This document shows, one piece after another, positions 8,339-18,426 of a DNA stretch of 64,000 bases. The notes beneath the pieces are model-generated. The model was not told the origin of the DNA. It saw only the letters and a list, made by a program, of their open reading frames with translations, and ran no database searches. The position numbers and the translations under genes are program-made. This DNA comes from Pedobacter heparinus DSM 2366 (GTDB lineage Bacteria; Bacteroidota; Bacteroidia; Sphingobacteriales; Sphingobacteriaceae): the NCBI RefSeq assembly GCF_000023825.1, contig NC_013061.1, forward strand, positions 3,658,001 through 3,722,000, given 5' to 3'. Positions within the stretch are counted from its first letter, which is position 1, and every line of letters begins with the position of its first letter.

Positions 8339-9619
8339 TTATTTTTTTAAGATTTTAATTCCTATACCACAATTTAAACATTTTTTTTGAGTGCAGTAGC
8401 ATTTATTTAATTGAAGTAATGCCTGCGACATCAAAGCATCTCCTACTTTCAGGCCGCTGCTTACATACTGGCCAACAATAGCATTACTTTCTGCCGGGAG
8501 GTTTTCGAGAAAATTCAGTGCCCTGTCTATGTATTCAGGCTGATCGGTATACTTGCCATATGAGAATAAGAACAAACAAACAGTATTGATAATGATGCTG
8601 TGAACAGATTTTACACCGGGCTGGACAACCACCTTTGTTGCCACTTTATTAAAGTGATAATGTGTTTGCCAGTAAACATCAACCGGTAGCTCAATAAAAA
8701 GCTTACACAGGTCCTTTAAATTTTCTGTTTCCAGTATCCTCGAAAAAAGGTGGCTGCTCTTAAGCATCAATGCAGCAAATTGTGCCAGTCTGATGGTTGG
8801 AAAATTCTGTGGCCGCATTCTTAAAAACTTCCATAGTTCAATATTTAATGGCATAAGCCGATATTTTTGCTGCAAAAAAGAATATTCTTTCTGCAGTTGC
8901 CTGGGATAGGTTTCCGTAAAGCCTGAGGTTAAAAATCCGGCCTGGCCAAACAACAATGCAGCAATCTGCAGGGCATTGTCCTTGTGCTTTAATAAAATAG
9001 GATAAGGCAGGGCATCAGCTAGTAACTCAAAAGGAACAGCATTTACCTTAAAACCAAAACTCTTGGCCATAAAATGGTAAAAAGTCAGCTCCCAATCGCC
9101 TCTGTTGTGCGCCAGTTTATGAAAAATTTCTTCCGATTTATGTTCAAATCGTTCAATAATTATCCTGGCTAAAAAACTATGGATAACTATCGGATCTATA
9201 TTTTTAATGTGCTTTTCACAGGGGAACCTGTTCATACCAGCCATTAGTTCACGATAAATATTAAGCAGGTGCCTGGGGAAAAGGTCCTTTAAAACAAGAA
9301 CAGGTATTAAACTGCCATTTGTCCGGTAAACAGGTTGATCATGCTGATAAACCACATGTAAAATAACTGCATTATATGCAGGATCTTTATCATGTCCATG
9401 CACAAACCAGTCAGACGATTTAAGGTGCAGTTCTACCTGACCGGCCCATCTCGTATTACCGATCATCAGTTTGGCCATACTAAAATCAGGCCCTGCATCT
9501 TTGTTTATAAGACCGGGCGTCAAAATCTCCAGTCTTTCCCCATCAGTGCAAAAAAGTCCGAAAGTGTTAAATAGCCTGAAACGCCATATAAAATGTAAAA
9601 AATGTTCAGAAAAATCCAT
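8339..9619 (-). CDS. DUF2851 family protein
   Basis: The 426-residue protein matches the conserved Bacteroidota family DUF2851: N-terminal FLHFIWRFRLFN, then TPGLINKDAGPDFSMAK, a GQVELHLKSSDW strand, HGHDKDPAYNAVILHVVY, and a Cys-rich end CYCTQKKCLNC. Its function is not known. The spaced Asp, Glu, His and Lys residues in the N-terminal third (GPDF, GQVELH, SSDW) resemble the layout of nuclease-like folds, which is only a suggestion. The C-terminal Cys pairs could hold a metal. It is upstream of the PspC gene with a one-base gap. Confidence 0.85.
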   Translation of the reverse strand: MDFSEHFLHFIWRFRLFNTFGLFCTDGERLEILTPGLINKDAGPDFSMAKLMIGNTRWAGQVELHLKSSDWFVHGHDKDPAYNAVILHVVYQHDQPVYRTNGSLIPVLVLKDLFPRHLLNIYRELMAGMNRFPCEKHIKNIDPIVIHSFLARIIIERFEHKSEEIFHKLAHNRGDWELTFYHFMAKSFGFKVNAVPFELLADALPYPILLKHKDNALQIAALLFGQAGFLTSGFTETYPRQLQKEYSFLQQKYRLMPLNIELWKFLRMRPQNFPTIRLAQFAALMLKSSHLFSRILETENLKDLCKLFIELPVDVYWQTHYHFNKVATKVVVQPGVKSVHSIIINTVCLFLFSYGKYTDQPEYIDRALNFLENLPAESNAIVGQYVSSGLKVGDALMSQALLQLNKCYCTQKKCLNCGIGIKILKK

Positions 9620-9672
9620 TAGGTGAACTTAATCGGAAAATGACCAGTTCACCACAAAATAGATGAAGTATT

Positions 9673-10503
9673 TTAAATTAAACCGGCAGCTAATAATATT
9701 TGTTCCATCTCCTGCTGCAGTTTCAATGCTTCTGCTCTTGCCTTTTCAGCAAAATCCTCCCCATTCCCTGCATAGATAATCGACCTGGCCGAATTTACCA
9801 GTAAACCACAGCTGTCATTTAACCCGTAGGTACAAACATCGGCAAGGCTTCCTCCCTGTGCACCAACACCAGGTACCAGTAAAAAATTATCTGGCGCAAG
9901 CCTCCTGATATTTTTAAACTCTGCCCCACGGGTAGCACCTACTACATACATCAGCTGCTCACTGTCTGCCCATGCTGAAGAAATGCGGATCACCTCTTCA
10001 TACAGCTTTCCTTCAGGCGTTTGGTGCAACTGAAAATCACTATGCCCAATATTTGAGGTTAAAGCCAGGAGGATCACCCATTTATCCTTATGGTTTAAAA
10101 ATGGTCCAACAGAATCTTTGCCCATATAGGGCGCCACAGTAATGGCATCAAAACCCATCCCCGATTTCTCCTTGTTAAAAAATGCATCGGCATACATGGC
10201 CGACGTATTGCCAATATCACCTCTTTTTGCATCTGCAATAGTAAAGATATCTTTAGGAATATATTCCCAGGTCCTGATCAGCGTTTCCCAACCCTTCAGC
10301 CCCATCGATTCAAAAAAAGCAGTATTGGGCTTATAGGCAACACACAGATCTTTTGTCGCATCGATGAGCTGTTTATTAAATTCCAGTACCGGATTGTCAT
10401 ATTTTAGCAGGTGTCTTGGAATTTGTTCCATTACAGGATCAAGGCCAACACACAAAAAAGATTTCTTGGTTTTAATTTGCTCAAATAGTTGCTTCTTATT
10501 CAT
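9673..10503 (-). CDS. pyrF: Orotidine-5'-phosphate decarboxylase, type 2
   Basis: The enzyme makes UMP from OMP in the last step of de novo pyrimidine synthesis. An upstream in-frame ATG exists at 10542, but homology starts at [23 protein letters not shown], so the ATG at 10503 is chosen (276 residues). Visible motifs are the phosphate/orotate strand LCVGLDP, the catalytic region [19 protein letters not shown] with its Asp-Lys-Asp arrangement, and the phosphate loop [11 protein letters not shown] near residue 205. The length fits the type 2 subfamily. It is a single gene, divergent from rho. Confidence 0.95.
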   Translation of the reverse strand: MNKKQLFEQIKTKKSFLCVGLDPVMEQIPRHLLKYDNPVLEFNKQLIDATKDLCVAYKPNTAFFESMGLKGWETLIRTWEYIPKDIFTIADAKRGDIGNTSAMYADAFFNKEKSGMGFDAITVAPYMGKDSVGPFLNHKDKWVILLALTSNIGHSDFQLHQTPEGKLYEEVIRISSAWADSEQLMYVVGATRGAEFKNIRRLAPDNFLLVPGVGAQGGSLADVCTYGLNDSCGLLVNSARSIIYAGNGEDFAEKARAEALKLQQEMEQILLAAGLI

Positions 10504-10806
10504 CTGGGGGTAAATTTTGGACACAAAGATGTTAATTTTCAAACTGATTTAAACCCCTTCACCGTACTTTTAATGTAAATTATTATAAACAATTTTAACT
10601 TTTTCTTGGAGATTAGATTTCAAATACATACAATTGCACCATAATTCTCTAAAGTTTATCTGACCATTCCAGAAAATCTCATAAAATTTTGTTTTATAAC
10701 GCCTTTTATAATTGCATTTTTTGCGCTGTTCAGTTGATATCATACTTTGCTATCAATCATAAAAATTTAGAAAACAACACATTTAAAATTTCTCTACATC
10801 CATATA
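10504..10806. other. AT-rich intergenic region between pyrF and rho
   Basis: These 303 bp separate divergent genes and must hold both promoters. Apart from the weak rho promoter candidate at 10721-10749 I see no RNA gene, strong hairpin or repeat. The long interval before rho could hold an autoregulatory leader, since Rho controls its own mRNA in other bacteria, but nothing specific is visible. Confidence 0.5.
10721..10749 (+). promoter_or_regulatory. Weak candidate promoter of rho
   Basis: TTTTTTG, 18 nt, then ATACTTTG resembles TTG-N19-TAnnTTTG with one mismatch in the -7 box. The ATG of rho lies 57 nt downstream. It is suggestive only. Confidence 0.35.
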
Positions 10807-12654
10807 ATGTTTAATAAAACAGAATTAAATGAAAAACTCACTGCTGAATTGCGTGAGATAGCAAAAAATCAGGGCATCCTAAATGCCGATGAATTGCGCA
10901 AGGCTGAACTGGTCGAAATCATTGCTCAAATAACCGAGCAGCAAGCCGAAGCAGAAGCTACTCCCAAAGAAGCTCCGGTAAAAGCTGTAAAAACAAAAGC
11001 TGTAAAGGAAAATGCAGCAAAAAACAGCCCTGTTAAGAACAGTGGGAACAAAGCGCCCGTCCAAAAAGAATTGCCTAATGATGAAAATACTTTAACAGCA
11101 GATTCTGCTAAAGCAACTCCGTTAAAAGAGCGCCCTGTAAAGGAACATTTAGCAAAAACTAGCGCAGCCAATAACCCGTCAAAAGATGCCCAGGGTGATA
11201 AACCGGCTAGAAAGAGAATCCGCATTGCACCAAAGGAGGCAGCTGAAGAAAATGTACAAAGGCCATTTAACCGGGCTTCTTTGTTTGAGCCCCATCCTGT
11301 AGCTGAAGCTTACAAACAGGAGACACTTTTTGAAGCACCTGTTGAAGTTGTAACTGAAGAAGCTCCGGCAGTAACACCAGCGGAAACAACAGTACCTTCT
11401 TTTCCAAACGAAACTAAAAACCCTGCACATCCGGCAAACCAGGACAATAAAAAACAGCGGCCACTGGAAAACAAACCTAAAAATCAAAACAGCAACGGCA
11501 ACCATAAGCAAAACGAAAACAGCTACTCCAATCTTGATTTCGACAATACCATTACCAACGAAGGTGTTTTGGAAATTATGCCTGATGGATATGGCTTTTT
11601 AAGATCTGCCGACTACAATTACCTTTCTTCGCCGGATGATATTTATGTATCACAATCGCAGATCAAATTATTCGGTCTGAAAACAGGTGATACCGTAAAA
11701 GGAAGCATCCGGCCACCAAAAGAAGGTGAAAAATACTTTCCGCTGGTAAGGGTTGAAACCATCAATGGCCGTTTGCCCGCTGATGTGCGTGACCGTGTTC
11801 CTTTCGATTACCTTACCCCATTGTTCCCTACAGAAAGGTTAAATCTTTTTACAGAAACAAATAACTATTCCACCCGTATTATAGACCTGTTTACACCTAT
11901 AGGTAAAGGACAACGTGGCTTAATTGTAGCCCAGCCTAAAACTGGTAAAACAAACCTGCTGAAAGAGGTAGCCAATGCCATTGCTAAAAACCATCCTGAA
12001 GTTTATCTGATCATTTTATTAATCGATGAGCGCCCGGAAGAGGTAACAGACATGGCCAGAAGTGTAAGGGCTGAAGTAATTGCCTCTACTTTTGATGAAC
12101 CGGCAGAACGCCACGTTAAAATCGCCAATATTGTACTCGAAAAAGCCAAACGTCTGGTAGAATGTGGCCATGATGTAGTGATCCTGCTCGATTCCATTAC
12201 CAGATTGGCCAGAGCTTACAATACAACGGCCCCTGCCTCAGGAAAAATCTTGTCAGGTGGTGTTGATGCAAATGCCCTTCACAAACCTAAGCGTTTCTTT
12301 GGTGCAGCACGTAACATCGAAAAAGGTGGCTCATTAACCATACTTGCTACTGCTTTAACAGATACAGGATCGAAAATGGATGAAGTGATCTTTGAAGAAT
12401 TTAAAGGTACTGGTAATATGGAACTTCAGTTAGATCGTAAATTATCTAACAAACGTATTTTCCCTGCTATCGACATTACAGCTTCAAGTACACGCCGCGA
12501 CGATCTGTTGCACGACAGAGATACTTTGCAGCGGGTATGGATCCTGCGCAACCACCTGGCAGACATGAACGCCCAGGAAGCTATGGAGTTTGTTCAGGCT
12601 CAAATAAAAGGCACCAAATCCAATGAAGAATTCTTAATTTCAATGAATAGCTAA
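10807..12654 (+). CDS. rho: Transcription termination factor Rho with long N-terminal insert
   Basis: Rho is the hexameric RNA helicase that ends transcription. The 615 residues hold a Rho_N helical domain ([18 protein letters not shown]), then about 220 residues of low-complexity Lys/Ala/Pro/Gln sequence, the cold-shock-like RNA-binding domain ([20 protein letters not shown]), and the RecA-like ATPase with P-loop [10 protein letters not shown] and Walker [18 protein letters not shown]. coli Rho has 419 residues; the insert is typical of Bacteroidota and related groups and is predicted to be disordered. The secondary-channel Q/R-loop region ([20 protein letters not shown]) is intact. The gene is followed by pssA after 19 bp. 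Confidence 0.97.
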   Translation: MFNKTELNEKLTAELREIAKNQGILNADELRKAELVEIIAQITEQQAEAEATPKEAPVKAVKTKAVKENAAKNSPVKNSGNKAPVQKELPNDENTLTADSAKATPLKERPVKEHLAKTSAANNPSKDAQGDKPARKRIRIAPKEAAEENVQRPFNRASLFEPHPVAEAYKQETLFEAPVEVVTEEAPAVTPAETTVPSFPNETKNPAHPANQDNKKQRPLENKPKNQNSNGNHKQNENSYSNLDFDNTITNEGVLEIMPDGYGFLRSADYNYLSSPDDIYVSQSQIKLFGLKTGDTVKGSIRPPKEGEKYFPLVRVETINGRLPADVRDRVPFDYLTPLFPTERLNLFTETNNYSTRIIDLFTPIGKGQRGLIVAQPKTGKTNLLKEVANAIAKNHPEVYLIILLIDERPEEVTDMARSVRAEVIASTFDEPAERHVKIANIVLEKAKRLVECGHDVVILLDSITRLARAYNTTAPASGKILSGGVDANALHKPKRFFGAARNIEKGGSLTILATALTDTGSKMDEVIFEEFKGTGNMELQLDRKLSNKRIFPAIDITASSTRRDDLLHDRDTLQRVWILRNHLADMNAQEAMEFVQAQIKGTKSNEEFLISMNS

Positions 12655-12673
12655 TTGAAAAGGATTCTTTTTC

Positions 12674-13357
12674 ATGATCAAAAAACATATCCCAAATGCC
12701 ATTACCTGTGCCAACCTGTTTTCAGGTTGCATAGGTATTGTCTACGCTTTTAACGGGGCTCTTGAAATAGCAGCCTATTTTGTCCTCCTTTCAGGAATAT
12801 TTGATTTTTTTGATGGTTTTGCAGCAAGGTTGCTGCATGTAAAATCCAACATTGGAAAAGAGCTGGACTCTCTGGCCGATATGGTCAGTTTCGGCTTCCT
12901 TCCTGGGGTAGTAATGTTTCAATTGCTAAAAACAAGTGATTGTACTTTCCCATATTTGCCTTATCTTGGTTTTATCATCACCGTATTTTCTGCCCTCAGA
13001 CTTGCTAAATTTAATATTGACAGCCGCCAGACCGAAGATTTCATTGGCCTGAATACACCAATGAATACCATCTTTATCGTGTCCTTACCCTTTATTCGTA
13101 AAGATTATCCTTTAATTGTTGGGTCTGCCCCTTTATTGTTCGGGCTTACCTTAATACTCAGCTGGTTGCTGGTTAGTGAAATAAAAATCTTCTCCCTCAA
13201 ATTCAGTTCGGCCACCTGGGCAAAGAACAAAATAAAATACATTTTCCTGCTGCTCTCAGCAATACTGGTCATATTTCTTAATTTTTCTGCCGTACCGTTT
13301 ATACTGCTGCTTTATATCGGACTGTCTTTTCTCCATTTCAGGAATACACCTATATAA
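12674..13357 (+). CDS. pssA: CDP-diacylglycerol-serine O-phosphatidyltransferase
   Basis: The enzyme makes phosphatidylserine, precursor of phosphatidylethanolamine, in the inner membrane. The CDP-alcohol phosphotransferase signature D-x2-D-G-x2-A-R-x8-G-x3-D-x3-D is complete (Asp44, Asp47, Gly48, Ala51, Arg52, Gly61, Asp65, Asp69). About six hydrophobic segments span the 227 residues, and the PssA-like N-terminus KHIPNAITCANLFSGCIGI favours serine as acceptor over glycerol phosphate. It lies 19 bp after rho and is probably cotranscribed. Confidence 0.9.
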   Translation: MIKKHIPNAITCANLFSGCIGIVYAFNGALEIAAYFVLLSGIFDFFDGFAARLLHVKSNIGKELDSLADMVSFGFLPGVVMFQLLKTSDCTFPYLPYLGFIITVFSALRLAKFNIDSRQTEDFIGLNTPMNTIFIVSLPFIRKDYPLIVGSAPLLFGLTLILSWLLVSEIKIFSLKFSSATWAKNKIKYIFLLLSAILVIFLNFSAVPFILLLYIGLSFLHFRNTPI

Positions 13358-13383
13358 AAATACTAAAAATCGGGTATAATGAT

Positions 13384-13770
13384 TTAAAGCTGTTTTTCCA
13401 GCTCTGCTTTAGCCTCATCCAGTTGCGTATACAGATGTGCTACAAAAGCACTGATTTCCTCAAATGCCTGTGGCAGCTCCTCTATATTTTTAAGGTCTCT
13501 TGCATTGTTTTCCATCATTTGCATGTGTTCTTTGGCGTCTTCACGACCTACATAAGCAAAAGTGGGTTTTATTTTATGGGCACAGTTAGATGCTCTTGGC
13601 CAATCTTTATCTGCAATAGCCTGCCCAAGATCAGAGATATACAAAGGTGTTTGAAGCTTAAACATATCTATCATCTCTATGATAAATTCCGCGCTGTCCC
13701 CAGACATATCTCTTAAATAAGACAGATCCAGAGGATCATTATTTTTCTGTAAGTTTACCATCATAGACAA
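13384..13770 (-). CDS. Stand-alone histidine phosphotransfer (Hpt) protein
   Basis: This 128-residue helical protein has the Hpt motif NCAHKIKPTFAYVG, with phospho-acceptor His65 in a four-helix bundle. Free Hpt proteins shuttle phosphate between hybrid histidine kinases and response regulators. No kinase is adjacent, so its partners are elsewhere. A second methionine at residue 4 is an equally possible start. It follows folK by 11 bp on the same strand, an arrangement that probably reflects shared transcription and not shared function. Confidence 0.85.
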   Translation of the reverse strand: MSMMVNLQKNNDPLDLSYLRDMSGDSAEFIIEMIDMFKLQTPLYISDLGQAIADKDWPRASNCAHKIKPTFAYVGREDAKEHMQMMENNARDLKNIEELPQAFEEISAFVAHLYTQLDEAKAELEKQL

Positions 13771-13781
13771 AAATAATGAAT

Positions 13782-14276
13782 TTATACTTTTGATACTGAC
13801 AAATTATCACTTAATCTTTCTAATATTTCCGATACAGTAAGCTTAAACACCGGATGAATGCTGTCAGGCGCGATTTCGGCCAGGGGCACCAAAACAAATT
13901 TTCTATGCTGCATCTGCGGATGCGGAATCTGCAATTGACTTCCATTATCCACAATTTTGTTGCCAAAAAGCACAATATCGATGTCTATCAACCTGGAACC
14001 CCACTTTTCATGTCTCACCCTACCCAGATCAAGTTCAATCTGCAAAACCATCTCAAGTACCTGAATTGGACTAAGCGCGGTATTAACGCCAACGGCAACA
14101 TTCAAAAAAGCCGGCTGGTCTTCTTTCCCCCAGGCCGATGTTTCATAAAAGGCAGATGTTAAAAATACTTGCCCAATACGTTTGTCAATTTGCTCAATAG
14201 CCTCTTTTATCAATTCACTCCTATCTCCCAGGTTACTTCCAAGTAACAAATAAACATTTTCACTATCCAATTGCAT
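13782..14276 (-). CDS. folK: 6-hydroxymethyl-7,8-dihydropterin pyrophosphokinase
   Basis: FolK transfers pyrophosphate from ATP to the pterin in folate synthesis. The 164 residues show the expected order: YLLLGSNLGDRSELI, SAFYETSAWGKEDQPAFLN, the family signature with ATP and Mg contacts WGSRLIDIDIVLFG, and IPHPQMQHRKFVLVPLAEIAPD. Length and motifs match single-domain HPPK. It is divergent from sppA across 57 bp and upstream of the Hpt gene. Confidence 0.95.
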   Translation of the reverse strand: MQLDSENVYLLLGSNLGDRSELIKEAIEQIDKRIGQVFLTSAFYETSAWGKEDQPAFLNVAVGVNTALSPIQVLEMVLQIELDLGRVRHEKWGSRLIDIDIVLFGNKIVDNGSQLQIPHPQMQHRKFVLVPLAEIAPDSIHPVFKLTVSEILERLSDNLSVSKV

Positions 14277-14333
14277 ATAAAGATCCGAGGCTTTTTTTTA
14301 TTTACCTTTACAAATTAAATATTTACCTGGCAG

Positions 14334-16106
14334 ATGAGAGAATTTTTTAAATATGTTTTTGCTACAGTGGTAGGCGTAGTCATTTCACTGGCCTTATTTT
14401 TAGTATTTTTTGTACTATTGATCATCGGAATTGTTAAAACATCCCTAAAGGAACAGAAAGTAAGTGTAAACAGCAATTCTGTACTTTTGCTTAACCTGGA
14501 CCAAAGCATAACTGAACGCACCGCTGACGATCCTTTGTCAAGATTGCCCCTGGTTGGCTCAGATGAGGATAAAAGCATTGGTTTTAACGATGTGATCCGT
14601 GCGTTGCAAAAAGCCAAAACAGACGACAACATTAAATGTGTTTACATCAATGTAACCTCACCTCAGGCGGGTTTTGCTACCATGCGTGAAATCAGGGATG
14701 CACTGATTGATTTTAAAACAAGTAAAAAGAAAATCATAGCCTATAGTGAGGTTTACACACAGGGAGCCTATTACCTGGCTTCTGCAGCCGATAAGATTTA
14801 TTTAAATCCCGAAGGTGCACTGGAGTTTAAAGGCCTGAAATCTGAGACCATGTTTTTTAAAGGTGCACTGGATAAACTTGGCATCGAAGCCCAGATTGTG
14901 AGGGTCGGTAATTATAAAAGTGCTGTAGAGCCTTTCTTTGCAGAAAAAATGAGCGACAAAAACCGCGAACAGGTTACGGCCTACCTGCATGGCCTATATG
15001 ATACTTTTCTGGAAGGGATAGCCAAAAGCCGTAACATCAGCACCGAAACGCTTTACCAGATTGCAGATGATTATAAGATCAGGCAGCCTCAAGACGCTGT
15101 TGCCTATAAAATGGTGGATGAGCTGAAATATAAAGACCAGATTATTGATGAACTCAAAACATTAAGTGGAAAAGAGAAAAAAAATGATCTCACAACCATT
15201 TCTATTAATGACTATGCCAGAAATGTTGTTAAAGACCAGCCTACTTCCGCAAGCCAGAAAGTAGCCATAATTTACGCCAATGGCGACATCATGGGTGGCG
15301 ATGGCTCCGATCACCAGATTGGTTCGGAACGGATCTCCAAAGCCATTCGGAAAGCCCGTCTTGATACCGATATCAAAGCTGTTGTTTTAAGGGTAAATTC
15401 ACCAGGTGGCAGCGCTTTGGCCTCAGATGTGATCTGGAGAGAAATTGTACTCACCAAAAAGATAAAACCTGTTATCGCTTCATTTGGAGATGTAGCAGCC
15501 TCTGGAGGCTATTACATTGCATGCGCGGCCGACTCCATATTTGTACAACCCAACACCATAACCGGATCTATTGGCGTATTTGGTATTATTCCTAATTTCC
15601 AGAAATTATTTAATGATAAACTTGGAATCACCTTTGATGGTGTTAAAACCGGAAAATATGCAGATATCATGAGTGTGGACAGACCCATGACTGCAGGTGA
15701 AAGGCTGATTGTACAAAATGATGTAAACCGGGTATACGATAGTTTTATTACCCGTGTGGCAGATGGGCGTAAAAGAACAAAAGCTTACATAGACAGCATA
15801 GGTGGTGGCCGTGTTTGGGTTGGGACTGATGCAGTCAGAATTGGACTGGCCGACAGAACAGGTAACTTTAATGATGCCATAATTGCCGCAGCTAAAAAAG
15901 CTAAAATAAAAGATTACAGTATTGTGGAATATCCTGAAATGCGGGATCCCTTTAAATCACTGATGGACAACACAACAGATAAGATAAGAACTTATTATGC
16001 CAAACAAGAGCTTGGTGCGAGCTATCCTATCTATCAGCAAATAAAATCAGCTGTATCCAGATCAGGAATCCAGACCAGGATGCCTTTTGAAATTAAAATA
16101 CAATAA
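14334..16106 (+). CDS. sppA: Signal peptide peptidase SppA, 67K type
   Basis: SppA is a membrane-bound serine protease that degrades cleaved signal peptides. There is one N-terminal helix (residues 8-33), then two tandem ClpP-like domains. In the tandem form the general base Lys sits in the first half (VGNYKSAVEPF, Lys195) and the nucleophile Ser in the second (GDVAASGGYYIA, Ser390); both are present. The total of 590 residues is close to the 618 of E. coli SppA. The gene is followed by the polX-like gene after 15 bp. Confidence 0.95.
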   Translation: MREFFKYVFATVVGVVISLALFLVFFVLLIIGIVKTSLKEQKVSVNSNSVLLLNLDQSITERTADDPLSRLPLVGSDEDKSIGFNDVIRALQKAKTDDNIKCVYINVTSPQAGFATMREIRDALIDFKTSKKKIIAYSEVYTQGAYYLASAADKIYLNPEGALEFKGLKSETMFFKGALDKLGIEAQIVRVGNYKSAVEPFFAEKMSDKNREQVTAYLHGLYDTFLEGIAKSRNISTETLYQIADDYKIRQPQDAVAYKMVDELKYKDQIIDELKTLSGKEKKNDLTTISINDYARNVVKDQPTSASQKVAIIYANGDIMGGDGSDHQIGSERISKAIRKARLDTDIKAVVLRVNSPGGSALASDVIWREIVLTKKIKPVIASFGDVAASGGYYIACAADSIFVQPNTITGSIGVFGIIPNFQKLFNDKLGITFDGVKTGKYADIMSVDRPMTAGERLIVQNDVNRVYDSFITRVADGRKRTKAYIDSIGGGRVWVGTDAVRIGLADRTGNFNDAIIAAAKKAKIKDYSIVEYPEMRDPFKSLMDNTTDKIRTYYAKQELGASYPIYQQIKSAVSRSGIQTRMPFEIKIQ

Positions 16107-16121
16107 AACTTCCTGATTAAA

Positions 16122-17798
16122 ATGGAAAATAAAACCATTGCACGCACACTTCGGCTACTTTCTCAATTGATGGAACTACACAATGAGAACCCTTTTAAAA
16201 TTAAATCTATTGCTAATGCTGCATTTAAAGTAGATAAATTACCGTACCCCGTTAAAGGGAAAACAATTGAAGAAATCTCCCAGATTGATGGTCTTGGAAA
16301 AAGTATCTCGGCAAAAGTCTGGGAATTGCTGGAAACAGGTTCAATGACCGAACTGGAGCAAATATTGGCCCAAACACCTACAGGAATTGTCGAAATGCTG
16401 GGCATTAAAGGCATAGGACCAAAAAAGATTGCTGTCATCTGGAAAGACCTGGCCATAGAGAATATTGGCGAGTTATATTATGCCTGTAATGAAAACAGGC
16501 TGATCGAAGCCAAAGGCTTCGGATTGAAAACACAGGAAGAGATCAAAAAGATCATAGAATTTAAAATGGCTGCCTCGGGCAAATTTCTATACGCCCAGAC
16601 TGAAATCCTGGTAAACAAGCTATACGCCGACCTGGCTATATGGTTAAATACCATTAGCGGTGATCCCTTACTTGGTATAGCCGGAGCCTATCGCCGCTGC
16701 CTGGAAATCATAGAAGAAATTGAATTGCTCATCGGTGCCGAAACCCTGGAAGAAATACATACTAAAATAACCACCTTTGAGCCCCTGGTATTTGAACAGC
16801 AAACAGATGGAAATTATTTGGCAAACAGTCCTTTTGGCTTAAAAATAAAACTATATATAGTCCAAAAATCAGATTTTTACCTGAACTGGTTTAAGCTTAC
16901 CGGTAATGAGCAACACGTAAATGAAGTACTGGCGCTGGCAGGATCAGATGCTTTTACATCGGAACAGGAAATCTACCAAAAAGCTGGTCTTGCTTACGTT
17001 GAACCTGAGCTGAGGGAAGGACTGAATGAAATCCAGCTGGCCAAAGAAAATAAACTCCCTATACTCCTTACTGATGCCGATCTGAAAGGCAGCCTGCACA
17101 ACCACTCTACCTGGAGCGATGGCGTACATACCCTGGAGGAAATGGCTGTTTTTTGTAAGGACAACCTGAGACTGGAATACCTGGGCATCTGTGATCATTC
17201 CAGATCCGCCTTTTATGCAAACGGACTAAACGAGCAACGGGTATATGCTCAGCACCAGGAAATCGAAGCTTTAAATGCAAAACTTGCGCCCTTCCGTATT
17301 TTTAAGGGTATAGAAAGTGATATCCTGAACGATGGCTCTCTGGATTACAGTGATGAGATCCTCAAAACATTTGATTTTGTAGTAGCCTCTGTACACAGCA
17401 ATCTCCGCATGGATGAACAGAAAGCCACAGCACGGTTAATTAAAGCCGTAGAAAACCCTTATACTACCATTTTAGGACACCCTACGGGCCGGCTATTGCT
17501 TAGCAGAAAGGGTTATCCTATTGATTATGCAAAAGTTATAGACGCCTGCGTGGCCAACAATGTAGTGATTGAGATTAATGCCAATCCATTACGTCTTGAC
17601 CTCGATTGGCGTTGGCACCGTTATGCCCTGGAGAAAGGTGTATTGCTTTCCGTAAACCCGGATGCACATAGAAAAGAAGGGTTTCATGATATGCACTATG
17701 GGGTCTTGATCGGCAGAAAAGGTGGCTTAACTGCAAAACAGTGTTTAAATGCTTTATCCTTGCAAGATATTGCTCAATACTTCGGTAATAAAAAATAG
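16122..17798 (+). CDS. polX: PolX-like protein: intact PHP phosphoesterase, catalytically altered polymerase domain
   Basis: The 558-residue protein has the bacterial PolX order: N-terminal 8-kDa-like and helix-hairpin-helix region (IDGLGKSISAKV, GIKGIGPKKIAVIW), a nucleotidyltransferase domain (about 150-315), and a C-terminal PHP domain (from about 323) with L325-H326-N-H328, CDHS, ESDILNDGSLDY, ASVHSN, GHPTGR and NPDAH. In the polymerase domain the catalytic Asp-x-Asp of B. subtilis PolX aligns with Glu199-Ile-Glu201, and the third Asp aligns with Lys243. So polymerase activity is doubtful, while the metal-dependent 3'-5' exonuclease/AP-endonuclease PHP site looks intact. A base-excision-repair nuclease role is inferred. 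The next gene begins 19 bp downstream. Confidence 0.9.
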   Translation: MENKTIARTLRLLSQLMELHNENPFKIKSIANAAFKVDKLPYPVKGKTIEEISQIDGLGKSISAKVWELLETGSMTELEQILAQTPTGIVEMLGIKGIGPKKIAVIWKDLAIENIGELYYACNENRLIEAKGFGLKTQEEIKKIIEFKMAASGKFLYAQTEILVNKLYADLAIWLNTISGDPLLGIAGAYRRCLEIIEEIELLIGAETLEEIHTKITTFEPLVFEQQTDGNYLANSPFGLKIKLYIVQKSDFYLNWFKLTGNEQHVNEVLALAGSDAFTSEQEIYQKAGLAYVEPELREGLNEIQLAKENKLPILLTDADLKGSLHNHSTWSDGVHTLEEMAVFCKDNLRLEYLGICDHSRSAFYANGLNEQRVYAQHQEIEALNAKLAPFRIFKGIESDILNDGSLDYSDEILKTFDFVVASVHSNLRMDEQKATARLIKAVENPYTTILGHPTGRLLLSRKGYPIDYAKVIDACVANNVVIEINANPLRLDLDWRWHRYALEKGVLLSVNPDAHRKEGFHDMHYGVLIGRKGGLTAKQCLNALSLQDIAQYFGNKK

Positions 17799-17817
17799 TT
17801 ATCCTTACCTTTGAGTT

Positions 17818-18426
17818 ATGATTAGTAAGCTTTGCAACAGAATATTCGGAGAGGCAATCCATGATTATCACATCCATAACCATATAGATCAGCCTATAGA
17901 AAATCCATATCGCATCAGCTCTATTGAACACCTGCTTTATTTAAAATGTTGGATAGATACCGCTCAATGGCACATGGAAGACGTGGTCCGTAATCCGGAG
18001 ATCGATCCGGTTGAAGGACTGCAATGGAAAAGACGCATTGATGCTTCTAATCAGGAAAGGACGGATGTAGTAGAATACATAGACAGCTACTTTTTGGAAG
18101 AATACAAAAATATAAAGCCAAATGCAGATGCAAAGATCAATTCTGAAAGTCCGGCATGGGTAATAGACCGCTTATCGATCCTTGCTTTAAAAGTATACCA
18201 CATGACTGAAGAAACCGTCAGACCTGATGCTACCCAGGAACACCGGGACCTTTGTACGCAAAAGCTTAACATTCTGTTAAACCAAAGAGCCGATCTTTCC
18301 AATAGCTTAGATGAATTGATACAGGATATTGAAAACGGTACAAAGTATATGAAAGTATACAAACAAATGAAAATGTATAATGACCCCAATCTTAATCCTG
18401 TTCTTTACAACACTAACCATGAATGA
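17818..18426 (+). CDS. DUF4254 family protein
   Basis: This 202-residue soluble protein is recognisable as DUF4254 from NPYRISSIEHLLYLKCWIDTAQWHMEDVVRNP and WKRRIDASNQERTDVVEYID. It is almost entirely helical. The family has no established role but is regularly found next to GT9 heptosyltransferase-like genes in Bacteroidota, as here: its TGA overlaps the glycosyltransferase ATG by 4 bp (ATGA at 18423-18426). This coupling suggests a role in lipopolysaccharide core or other surface glycan assembly. Confidence 0.85.
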   Translation: MISKLCNRIFGEAIHDYHIHNHIDQPIENPYRISSIEHLLYLKCWIDTAQWHMEDVVRNPEIDPVEGLQWKRRIDASNQERTDVVEYIDSYFLEEYKNIKPNADAKINSESPAWVIDRLSILALKVYHMTEETVRPDATQEHRDLCTQKLNILLNQRADLSNSLDELIQDIENGTKYMKVYKQMKMYNDPNLNPVLYNTNHE

